Shown piece after piece: positions 1 to 6,206 of a stretch of DNA of 6,833 nt. Below the pieces are notes generated by a model. It was not told the origin of the DNA, did not search any database, and was given only the letters and a program-made list of their open reading frames with translations. Position numbers and translations under genes: made by a program. The stretch's first letter is position 1, and each line of letters begins with the position of its first letter. The DNA is taken from the NCBI GenBank assembly GCA_015055785.1, contig SVHQ01000093.1, positions 1 through 6,833 on the forward strand, written 5' to 3'. This DNA comes from Clostridiales bacterium. GTDB lineage: Bacteria; Bacillota_A; Clostridia; Christensenellales; Borkfalkiaceae.

Positions 1-1
1 G

Positions 2-544
2 TCCACGCTCTCCTCGGTGTCGTTGGCATCGGCTTCGGTAGTGGCAGTGGATATTTATAAAGGTAAAATTAATCCCGACGCAGATGATAAAAAGGTGAAT
101 ATCACCATGAAAATCCTTTGCCTTGTATTCGTGGCAATCTCCGTTGTGTTGGCGGTATTAAACGAGAAATTCAAAATTACGGCAATTGCTTATTTGATGG
201 GCTTGAGCTGGGGTGTTTTGGCAGGTTGCTTTATGGGACCGTACGTGCTTGGCTTGCTTTGGAAAAAGGTGACGAGACCTGCTGTTTGGACGTCGATTAT
301 TGGCACGCTTGTGTTGACGGTCACGTTGATTTTTGTGTTCGGTTATGATAAAAACGGCTGGGATTGTACGTTTGGCGTAGCTTTGCAAACGGGTATTGGT
401 TGCTCGCCTATGATTGGGGTTATTTGTATGATTTATTCGCTTATTTCCACTGCAATTGTCAGTGTGTTTACAAAAGCGCCCGATGCGCAAACGATTGATA
501 ACGCGTTCATCGATAGCGAAGAAAAAGGAGAAATTGTGGCATGA
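2..544 (+). CDS. Sodium:solute symporter (SSS family), C-terminal part; 5' end outside window
   Basis: Only the last 180 codons are present; the reading frame is open to the left edge, so the true start lies upstream and the internal GTG at 17 should not be taken as a start. The visible part begins inside the family's serine-rich helix (STLSSVSLASAS, visible residues 1-12), which in SSS transporters such as PutP and vSGLT carries the Na2 sodium-binding Ser/Thr. It is followed by the cytoplasmic D-I-Y-K-G turn. Three further hydrophobic segments lie at about residues 36-54, 62-88 (ending in the GLLWKK motif) and 92-114, with another at 134-157, then a short acidic tail. The protein is therefore an inner-membrane, sodium-coupled importer with a LeuT-type fold. 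Substrate cannot be read from this part. The four-base ATGA overlap with the downstream aryl-CoA ligase gene suggests a carboxylate, possibly an aromatic acid; that is inference. Family assignment is firm, substrate is not. Confidence 0.88.
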   Translation, partial: STLSSVSLASASVVAVDIYKGKINPDADDKKVNITMKILCLVFVAISVVLAVLNEKFKITAIAYLMGLSWGVLAGCFMGPYVLGLLWKKVTRPAVWTSIIGTLVLTVTLIFVFGYDKNGWDCTFGVALQTGIGCSPMIGVICMIYSLISTAIVSVFTKAPDAQTIDNAFIDSEEKGEIVA

Positions 545-1839
545 TTTGGTCGAAAGAAGAAACGCTCTCTCGTAAGGAGATGGAAGAATTACAGCTGGCT
601 CGCTTGCAAGAAACGGTGCAAAGAGTGTATGAAAAAGTACCTTATTACCGTGCGAAAATGGACGCGGCAGGCGTAAAACCGCAGGATATTCAAACGTTAG
701 CAGATTTATCAAAATTGCCGTTTACGACAAAACAAGATATGCGTGACACCTATCCGTTTGGTCTGTTTGCCGTGCCGAAAGACGAATTGTTACGTATTCA
801 CGCAAGCTCTGGTACAACGGGCAAACCCACCGTAGTAGGCTATACGCGTGGGGATATGGATACTTGGACGGACTGTGTTTCCCGTATCGCTTGTATGGGC
901 GGTGCGACGTCGAAAGACGTGGCGCAAATTTGCTTTGGTTACGGTATGTTTACGGGGGCATTTGGTTTGCATTACGGTTTGGAAAAAATCGGTGCGGCAA
1001 TTGTACCGTCTTCCACGGGAAATTCGGAAAAGCAGTTGATGTTCATGAAAGATTTTGGCACGACTTTGTTGGTAGCGACGCCGTCCTATGCCTTGCGTTT
1101 GGCGGAGGTTGCCCGTGAAAACGGCATGGACCCTAAAACTGATTTAGGTATTAAAATTGCCCTTGTCGGCAGTGAATTGTTGACGGATGCGATGCGCGAG
1201 GAAATGCATACGGTGTGGGGGCAGGACGTAAAAATTACTTCCAATTACGGCATGAGCGAATTGATGGGGCCTGGTGTTTCGGGTGAATGTTTGGAACATT
1301 GCGGTATGCACATCAACGAGGACTATTTCATTCCTGAAATCATCGACAGTGAAACGGGTGAAGTATTGCCTGCAGGCGAGAAAGGGGAATTGGTAGTGAC
1401 GTGTATCAAAAAGGAAGGTTTGCCTTTGATTCGTTATCGCACCAAGGACGTTACAAGATTGTTTTACGAACCCTGCGCTTGTGGCAGAACGACTTGCCGT
1501 ATGGAAAATCCTTCGGGCAGAAGCGATGATATGTTAAAGGTTCGCGGTGTAAACGTATTCCCTGGTCAGATAGAGGAAGTGGTGCTTTCCGTAGAAGAAC
1601 TCGGCCCTCATTATGAAATTATTGTCGAACGTGAGGGGTATTCGGATAAATTGACGGTGCGTGTGGAATTGAATAAGGAAACGGACTCTTATGCTGAGTT
1701 GCAGCGTATTGAAACGACAACGCGCAACAAATTAAAGGTAGTGCTTGGCTTGGATGCGAAGATCAAATTGGAATCTCCAAACACGTTGCAACGCTTTGAA
1801 GGAAAGGCGAAACGTATTAAAGATTTGAGAAATCGGTAA
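541..1839 (+). CDS. paaK: Phenylacetate-CoA ligase family protein (AMP-forming)
   Basis: A 432-residue member of the PaaK branch of the adenylate-forming superfamily, the usual length for that branch. It is expected to make an aryl-acyl-CoA from the free acid, ATP and CoA in the cytoplasm. Visible motifs in order: an N-terminal PaaK-type segment with KVPYYR (32-37); the P-loop SSGTTGKPT (89-97); NYGMSE (235-240); RYRTKD (298-303); the hinge GRSDDMLKVRGVNVFP (326-341); and a C-terminal GKAKRI (421-426) that fits the mobile-domain lysine. Cys250, Cys312, Cys314 and Cys319 resemble a structural metal site, with His257 as a possible fourth ligand (inference). The start ATG overlaps the transporter stop as ATGA, and AAGGAG at 525-530 lies 10 nt upstream, so translation is probably coupled. 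PaaK relatives next to ACT proteins are common in anaerobes and often sit with indolepyruvate ferredoxin oxidoreductase. Phenylacetate is the best guess for substrate, but indoleacetate, hydroxyphenylacetate or another acid is possible. Confidence 0.92.
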   Translation: MIWSKEETLSRKEMEELQLARLQETVQRVYEKVPYYRAKMDAAGVKPQDIQTLADLSKLPFTTKQDMRDTYPFGLFAVPKDELLRIHASSGTTGKPTVVGYTRGDMDTWTDCVSRIACMGGATSKDVAQICFGYGMFTGAFGLHYGLEKIGAAIVPSSTGNSEKQLMFMKDFGTTLLVATPSYALRLAEVARENGMDPKTDLGIKIALVGSELLTDAMREEMHTVWGQDVKITSNYGMSELMGPGVSGECLEHCGMHINEDYFIPEIIDSETGEVLPAGEKGELVVTCIKKEGLPLIRYRTKDVTRLFYEPCACGRTTCRMENPSGRSDDMLKVRGVNVFPGQIEEVVLSVEELGPHYEIIVEREGYSDKLTVRVELNKETDSYAELQRIETTTRNKLKVVLGLDAKIKLESPNTLQRFEGKAKRIKDLRNR

Positions 1840-1853
1840 GGAGGGGAAAGGTT

Positions 1854-2285
1854 ATGACGACAAAACAGATGACGGTGTTTATTGAAAATAGAAAAGGTCG
1901 TTTGGGGGATATACTCGACGTATTAAAAAACGGCAAAGTGAATATTTTTTCGCTCAGCCTTGCCGATACGGCGGAATACGGCTTGTTGCGTTTGATTGTG
2001 GATGACCCTGCAAAAGGGAAAGAAAAATTAGCAGAAGCAGGTTTTTCTTGTATGGTGACGGACGTGTTTGTTGTGAAAGTACCGCATACGCCTGGTAGTT
2101 TACAGAACATTTTAAAAACAATTTCCGATGAAGAAATCAGTATAGAATACATGTATGGGCTTTCAGTGGGCGGTGAGGATGCTTCGATTGTAGTTAAAAC
2201 TTCCGATTTTGACCGTGCTTGTGAAGTATTCCAAAAGAAAGGAATTGAAACGCTTACTGCCGACGATTTGAAATTGCTTGCATAA
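1854..2285 (+). CDS. Tandem ACT-domain protein
   Basis: A 143-residue soluble protein made almost wholly of two ACT domains, about residues 4-70 (opening MTVFIENRKGRLGDI) and 72-138 (opening VFVVKVPHTPGSLQNIL). Each has the typical beta-strand, then a G-x-L helix start, that binds small ligands, usually amino acids, at domain interfaces. There is no catalytic or DNA-binding domain. The start ATG follows a strong AAGGAGG (1838-1844) overlapping the end of the ligase stop codon region with 9 nt spacing; the intergenic gap is 14 nt, so it is in the same transcript. Stand-alone ACT proteins beside PaaK-type ligases are a recurrent arrangement in anaerobes and archaea. A role as allosteric partner or sensor (for example of phenylalanine or tryptophan) for the ligase or an associated oxidoreductase is inference. 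The last gene of its operon: a hairpin terminator follows. Confidence 0.88.
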   Translation: MTTKQMTVFIENRKGRLGDILDVLKNGKVNIFSLSLADTAEYGLLRLIVDDPAKGKEKLAEAGFSCMVTDVFVVKVPHTPGSLQNILKTISDEEISIEYMYGLSVGGEDASIVVKTSDFDRACEVFQKKGIETLTADDLKLLA

Positions 2286-2322
2286 TCAAAATGGACATAC
2301 CATGTACGTATTGAAAAGAGAA

Positions 2323-2350
2323 AAGGCTATCCGTGTGTGCGGATGGCCTT
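2323..2350. terminator. Hairpin terminator between convergent genes, probably bidirectional
   Basis: An 11-bp stem (AAGGCTATCCG at 2323-2333 pairing with CGGATGGCCTT at 2340-2350, one G-U pair on the + transcript) closes a 6-nt TGTGTG loop. It lies 38 nt after the ACT gene stop and 77 nt beyond the stop of the converging AraC gene. The tail on the + strand is only moderately U-rich (TTAAATTTTACTT). On the - strand the stem is followed by CCTTTTCTCTTTT, a better U-tract. It therefore likely ends both transcripts, perhaps more efficiently for the - strand gene. Confidence 0.8.
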
Positions 2351-2426
2351 AAATTTTACTTAATGTGTATAGAATTATAGAAAATTTCCGTTAAAGAATA
2401 GGGCATGTACGCGATGAATGCTTATT

Positions 2427-3221
2427 TTATAGTTTTGCGCGCTGATTTTTTCGATAGGTAGCAGGGGAGATGCCTTCCTTGCCTTTAAAGATGAGTCCGA
2501 AATAATTGGCGGAAGAAAAACCGCATTGTTCGGCGATCTCACATACGCTTTTCGTTGTGTTTACTAACATTTCTTTGGCTTTGGTCAATCGCACCTTTAA
2601 AAGAAAATCGATGGGGGAACAGTTTATATATTTTTTAAAATTATACATTAACATGCCTTTCGAGATAAAGAAAGTTTCGGATAACGATTCCAACGTTATT
2701 TTTTCTGCGAAATGCAAATGCAAATATTCGATGATTTTTAAAACGAGCGGTGGAATATCCTCATTGGCGGCAGCGCTTGGTTGTAAAGTTTTTGCGTTAC
2801 ATTTTTGCAAAGTGACCACGGCGTAGGAAAATAAAGCCTTTGTTATATACTCGGCGTGTTTTTTTCTTTTATCCAAAGCGATGCATTCGTCGAAAATGGA
2901 TATAAATTGTGCCGCAGTCTTTTCTTTTAAGGGGATAATTTGTAAAGATTTTTTATTTAATACGTCTTTTTGAAAAGGGTCGAGATAAGCGGCGGAAACG
3001 TTGACGTTATAACGGTCGAAAGGACCGCCTTCCGTTTTATGCATGACGTAAGGGGGGATGACAATCAAGGTAGGCGCTTTTAAAAGGTACAAACTGTTGC
3101 GTAAAAAGAAAGACCGTTCGCCTTTGTTTAAAAGGTAGATTTCATAATGTGGATGGGAATGCAGGTCGTGCATCGACCAATCCTCTTGTTTTGTCGAACG
3201 TTCTATTTCAATAAAAGCCAT
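2427..3221 (-). CDS. AraC-family transcriptional regulator with N-terminal cupin domain
   Basis: A 264-residue cytoplasmic DNA-binding regulator of usual AraC/XylS size. Residues about 15-110 look like a cupin effector domain: a histidine-rich H-x-x-H-S-H-x-H stretch (18-25) followed by Y-E-I-Y and a turn at K-G-E, and a second strand with IPPYVMH (55-61). Residues about 173-260 are the double helix-turn-helix: first HTH near 178-197 (LESLSETFFISKGML), second near 223-246 (VCEIAEQCGFSSANYF), and the family signature ending GISPATYRK. The SD is weak (AAGTGAG, about 12 nt upstream, then a run of nine A just before ATG), so expression may be low; the start is still favoured because the cupin begins directly after it. 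It is divergent from uxaBA, with promoters that interlock, so it most likely controls that operon and perhaps itself in response to a uronate or its product. The effector is inference. Confidence 0.93.
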   Translation of the reverse strand: MAFIEIERSTKQEDWSMHDLHSHPHYEIYLLNKGERSFFLRNSLYLLKAPTLIVIPPYVMHKTEGGPFDRYNVNVSAAYLDPFQKDVLNKKSLQIIPLKEKTAAQFISIFDECIALDKRKKHAEYITKALFSYAVVTLQKCNAKTLQPSAAANEDIPPLVLKIIEYLHLHFAEKITLESLSETFFISKGMLMYNFKKYINCSPIDFLLKVRLTKAKEMLVNTTKSVCEIAEQCGFSSANYFGLIFKGKEGISPATYRKNQRAKL

Positions 3222-3267
3222 ATTTTTTTTTACTCACTTAATTTAAATATATATGTAATTTATAAAA

Positions 3268-3296
3268 ATATTATCATTTTTTATATTGAATGTCAA
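3268..3296 (-). promoter_or_regulatory. Predicted promoter for the AraC-family regulator
   Basis: Read on the - strand: TTGACA (3296-3291), a 17-bp spacer, and TAATAT (3273-3268) preceded by TGA, which gives an extended -10. The -35 is a perfect consensus and the -10 matches four of six. Transcription would begin near 3261, leaving a 5' leader of about 40 nt. The -35 shares base 3291 with the oppositely oriented uxaB promoter. Confidence 0.7.
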
Positions 3297-3314
3297 GTAA
3301 TGATATGCTATAAT
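3286..3314 (+). promoter_or_regulatory. Predicted promoter for uxaB-uxaA
   Basis: TTGAAT (3286-3291), 17-bp spacer, TATAAT (3309-3314); the -10 is perfect and preceded by TGC, an extended -10. The -35 matches four of six, so an activator could help. Start near 3321 gives a leader of about 36 nt to the chosen ATG. The -10 lies inside a 12-bp palindrome, and the -35 abuts that of the divergent regulator promoter. Confidence 0.7.
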
Positions 3315-3320
3315 ATTATA
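3309..3320. repeat. 12-bp perfect palindrome overlapping the uxaB -10 box
   Basis: TATAATATTATA equals its own reverse complement and contains the -10 hexamer, so TATAAT occurs on both strands here. A further 6-bp inverted repeat, ATAATT / AATTAT, lies at 3327-3343 just before the SD, and ATCATT / AATGAT (3273-3278 and 3299-3304) flanks both -35 boxes. Any could be an operator, but the region is so AT-rich that chance is a serious alternative. Confidence 0.35.
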
Positions 3321-3345
3321 AAATAAATAATTTAAGCAATTATGC

Positions 3346-3350
3346 GGAGG
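3346..3350 (+). promoter_or_regulatory. Ribosome binding site that decides the uxaB start
   Basis: GGAGG lies 6 nt before the ATG at 3357. An in-frame ATG at 3342 would put the SD inside the coding region and add five residues (MRRRI) not seen in relatives, with no SD of its own, so 3357 is the better start. Confidence 0.85.
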
Positions 3351-3356
3351 CGTATT

Positions 3357-4730
3357 ATGATTAAAATTTTACAATATGGCGAAGGCAACTTTTTACGTAC
3401 TTTTGTGGACGTATATTTCGACACTTTAAACGAAGAGGGCGGCGATTACGGAGTGTATATCGTAAAACCCATCACGTTTGGGACGTTGGAGAAATTTAAA
3501 AAGCAGAATAATCAATATCATATTGTTCTTCGCGGCGTAGAAGAGGGAACAGACGTGGAAAAGGTGCGTAAGATTTGTTCCGTAAAAGACGCGATTGACC
3601 CGTTTGCTGATGCGGACGGCTATTATGCGCTTGCAAAAGACCCCGATTTAAAAATCATTGTTTCCAATACAACGGAAGCAGGCATTTGTTATAACGGTGG
3701 GGATAAAATGGAAGATTTTGAGGGGATCACCTATCCTGCGAAATTGACGAAATTCCTTTACGAACGTTTTAAGGCGGGTTTGGATGGTGTGTATTTAATG
3801 CCCGTGGAGCTGATTGACAACAATGCAGACGCTTTGAGTGGGTGCGTGGAAAAATATATCGAGCTTTGGAATTTGCCTGAAGAATTTAAAAATTGGAACG
3901 CTACGAAAAATTTCTATTGCAATACGTTGGTGGATCGTATCGTATCGGGCTATCCTCGCGATGAACAAACAAAGGCGCATTTGCAGGAATTGATAGGTGC
4001 GCAGGACGAGCTTGTTTCCGTAGGTGAACCATTCGGGCTTTGGGCTGTGGAAAATAAGGGGAATATCGGTGCATACATCAAAGACGGCGTGCATAATATC
4101 GAGGTGGTATTGACGAACGATATCGGTTATTATAAAAAACGCAAAGTGCGTGTGTTGAACGGAAGCCATACCAACCTTGTTCCTATGGGGCTTTTCCTTG
4201 GCGCGGAAACGGTGTACGATTGCATGAAAGACGAAAAATTATCGGCTTTTGTAGAAAACACGTTGAAAGAAGAAATCAATCCTTTTGTTTCTGCGGATTT
4301 GGCGGCGACAACGGCGTTTGCGGATAGCATTAAGAGCCGTTTCTTGAACCCGTACTTGAATCATCAGTTGACGAGTATTGCACTGAATAGTATTTCCAAG
4401 TGGCGCGCGCGCATATTGCCCTCTTTTAAGGATTATTATGCTTGTCACGGGAAAATTCCCACCTATTTGACGATTGGTTTTTCCTACTTGATGGCGTTAT
4501 ATTCCCGTATTGAAAAGAAAGGGGAAGCGTATATGGTGGCATTGCCCACGCGTGAAATTGAGGTAAAAGATGACGTGCCTTATTTAGAGTATTTCGCAAA
4601 GGGCAATTCTGTGCTTGATTTTATGAAAGACGAAAGCGTTTGGGGCGAAGATTTGACGAAATACGTCGGCTTTGTTGCCGCGGTGACGGATAATATCGAA
4701 AGAATTAATAAAGGCGGCGTTTTGATATGA
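3357..4730 (+). CDS. uxaB: Tagaturonate reductase (altronate oxidoreductase)
   Basis: A 457-residue member of the long-chain mannitol dehydrogenase family that interconverts D-tagaturonate and D-altronate with NAD(H) in the cytoplasm, the second step of galacturonate catabolism. It aligns by eye with E. coli UxaB: an N-terminal nucleotide-binding start with QYGEGNFLR (6-14), SNTTEAGI (103-110), YPAKLT (126-131), ELIDNNAD (151-158) and TLVDRIVSGYPRDE (190-203). The catalytic K-x4-N-x2-H pattern is intact at Lys263, Asn268 and His271. The segments SNTTEAGI and VDRIV-GYPRDE favour UxaB over the related fructuronate reductase UxuB and mannitol dehydrogenases. The neighbouring altronate dehydratase gene supports this strongly: the two genes overlap by ATGA. 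E. coli UxaB is about 25 residues longer, mostly at the ends, which is not unusual. Likely regulated by the divergent AraC-family protein. Confidence 0.93.
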   Translation: MIKILQYGEGNFLRTFVDVYFDTLNEEGGDYGVYIVKPITFGTLEKFKKQNNQYHIVLRGVEEGTDVEKVRKICSVKDAIDPFADADGYYALAKDPDLKIIVSNTTEAGICYNGGDKMEDFEGITYPAKLTKFLYERFKAGLDGVYLMPVELIDNNADALSGCVEKYIELWNLPEEFKNWNATKNFYCNTLVDRIVSGYPRDEQTKAHLQELIGAQDELVSVGEPFGLWAVENKGNIGAYIKDGVHNIEVVLTNDIGYYKKRKVRVLNGSHTNLVPMGLFLGAETVYDCMKDEKLSAFVENTLKEEINPFVSADLAATTAFADSIKSRFLNPYLNHQLTSIALNSISKWRARILPSFKDYYACHGKIPTYLTIGFSYLMALYSRIEKKGEAYMVALPTREIEVKDDVPYLEYFAKGNSVLDFMKDESVWGEDLTKYVGFVAAVTDNIERINKGGVLI

Positions 4731-6142
4731 GTAATACGGTGATTATCAATGAAAAGGATAACGTTGGTATAAGCCTTGACGGCATGGGGGAGATTCCTGC
4801 TGGGCATAAATTCGCTCTGAAAGATATTGCCAAGAATGAATATATTATAAAATACGGCGAAATTATCGGTAGAGCAAAAGCGGATATCCGTAAAGGCGAG
4901 TGGGTGCATACGCATAATGTAAAATCACATTTAGATGAAAATGTGGCATACAGGTATGCTTTCAATGCAAAAAAGTTTGAAAAATCAGCCGCGACTTTTA
5001 TGGGCTATAAACGTAAAAACGGTAGGGCAGGGATTCGCAATGAAATTTATATTATCCCTACGGTGGGTTGTGTAAATAACGTGTGCATGCGTTTGGCGAA
5101 AGCGGCACAGCCTTTGCTTGGTGGTAGCATCGACGGCGTGTATGCACTCACCCATCAGTTTGGATGTTCGCAGCTTGGCGATGATAATGAAAATATTAAA
5201 AAATTACTTTGCGGTATTGCTTTGAATCCGAATGCAACCTTTGCGTTATTCGTTGGCTTGGGTTGTGAAAATAACGGTATGGATGGCATTAAAGAATATC
5301 TTGCGCCCTATCATCTTGATAACGTTGCCTATTTTAATTGTCAGGACGTGCAAGACGAACATGAATACGGTATGGATATCCTCAAAGACTTTATTGATAA
5401 AGCAAAGAATTTAAAAAGAGAAGCGGTGGAGTTATCCGAACTCTGCATCGGCCTTAAATGTGGTGGCAGTGACGGATATTCGGGCTTGACCGCCAATCCA
5501 TTGGTGGGTAAAATTACAGACAAAGTCGTTTCGCTTGGCGGTAGTGCGATTTTGACGGAAGTCCCTGAAATGTTCGGCGCAGAACAGCTTCTTATGAATA
5601 AATGCAGAAATGAGCAGATATTCGAAAAATATAAGAAAATGATAGAGGATTTTAAACGTTATTACACCGATCAAGGCTTCCCTGTGTATGAAAACCCCAG
5701 CCCCGGCAATAAAAAAGGCGGTATTACAACGTTAGAGGAGAAATCTTTGGGCTGTGTGGAAAAGGCAGGTACGAGTGAGATTGTCGATGTTTTATCCTAT
5801 GGTGAAACTGTCGATAAAAAGCAAAACGAGGGGGGCGTGTACGCGTTGAATGCTCCTGGTAACGATTTGATTGCTGCAACGGCACTTGCTGCAAGCGGTT
5901 GCCAAATCGTACTGTTTACTACGGGCAGAGGTACGCCGTTCTCAACGTTCGTGCCTACGATGAAAATTTCTTCTAATACGCGCATTGCGGAACATAAAAA
6001 CAATTGGATTGATTTCGATGCTTACGGCATGAATGAAGACGGCTTGTTTGATTTATTAATGCGGACGGTGAACGGTGAATATACTTGTAAGAGCGAGGAT
6101 ATTCGCGAAATTGCTTTTTATAAAACTGGTGTAACGTTATAA
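4727..6142 (+). CDS. uxaA: Altronate dehydratase
   Basis: A 471-residue UxaA/GarD-family dehydratase that turns D-altronate into 2-keto-3-deoxy-D-gluconate in the cytoplasm, directly using the product of UxaB. The N-terminal SAF-like domain covers about residues 1-75, with the family's PAGHKFALKDI near 24-34 and HTHNV at 61-65. The catalytic region starts at GYKRKNGRAGIRN (93-105). Conserved blocks follow: HQFGCSQ (143-149), GLGCENN (177-183), GLKCGGSDGYSGLTANP (242-258), GGITTLEEKSLGCVEKAG (331-348) and TTGRGTPFSTFVPTMK (398-413). Members need a divalent metal, and the conserved Cys residues (146, 180, 245, 343) are candidate ligands or structural residues (inference). Length fits the single-chain UxaA family. 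The ATG overlaps the uxaB stop as ATGA, with AAGGCGG (4711-4717) 9 nt upstream, indicating coupled translation. Galactarate dehydratase is the main alternative, but the partner uxaB makes altronate much more likely. Confidence 0.94.
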   Translation: MSNTVIINEKDNVGISLDGMGEIPAGHKFALKDIAKNEYIIKYGEIIGRAKADIRKGEWVHTHNVKSHLDENVAYRYAFNAKKFEKSAATFMGYKRKNGRAGIRNEIYIIPTVGCVNNVCMRLAKAAQPLLGGSIDGVYALTHQFGCSQLGDDNENIKKLLCGIALNPNATFALFVGLGCENNGMDGIKEYLAPYHLDNVAYFNCQDVQDEHEYGMDILKDFIDKAKNLKREAVELSELCIGLKCGGSDGYSGLTANPLVGKITDKVVSLGGSAILTEVPEMFGAEQLLMNKCRNEQIFEKYKKMIEDFKRYYTDQGFPVYENPSPGNKKGGITTLEEKSLGCVEKAGTSEIVDVLSYGETVDKKQNEGGVYALNAPGNDLIAATALAASGCQIVLFTTGRGTPFSTFVPTMKISSNTRIAEHKNNWIDFDAYGMNEDGLFDLLMRTVNGEYTCKSEDIREIAFYKTGVTL

Positions 6143-6143
6143 G

Positions 6144-6172
6144 TTGACATTATATTCATTTTGCGTTATAAT
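6144..6172 (+). promoter_or_regulatory. Consensus vegetative promoter for the phosphofructokinase gene
   Basis: TTGACA (6144-6149), 17-bp spacer, TATAAT (6167-6172): a perfect twelve-of-twelve match with ideal spacing. Transcription would begin near 6179, giving a leader of about 28 nt. The -35 starts one base after the uxaA stop codon. No hairpin terminator is visible between the two genes, so read-through from uxaBA may add to this promoter. Confidence 0.88.
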
Positions 6173-6206
6173 ATCATTATCAAGTTAATCAGTAGGAGAT
6201 AATCAT

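Noticed and set aside
158..712. 184-codon open frame on the - strand across the transporter-ligase junction
   Set aside because: It lies opposite two clearly coding genes, has no recognisable domain and a low-complexity basic composition typical of antisense frames.
1817..2152. 111-codon open frame on the - strand opposite the ACT gene
   Set aside because: The + strand protein shows two convincing ACT domains and a strong SD; the reverse frame has neither motif nor ribosome binding site.
2301..2411. Eight-base direct repeat CATGTACG at 2301-2308 and 2404-2411 flanking the terminator
   Set aside because: Too short to indicate an insertion target site, and there is no mobile element between the copies, only the hairpin.
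2506..2826. 106-codon open frame on the + strand opposite the AraC gene
   Set aside because: It is the complement of the regulator's HTH and linker; the AraC signature on the - strand is unambiguous.
3342..3356. Upstream in-frame ATG for uxaB
   Set aside because: It would place the good GGAGG site inside the gene and has no SD of its own.
3222..3356. Riboswitch or catabolite-repression (cre) site in the divergent spacer
   Set aside because: The leaders are only about 36-40 nt, too short and AT-rich for a known riboswitch, and no cre-like TG-AA-CG core is visible.
3795..4169. 124-codon open frame on the - strand inside uxaB
   Set aside because: It is the complement of conserved uxaB coding sequence, with no recognisable protein features.
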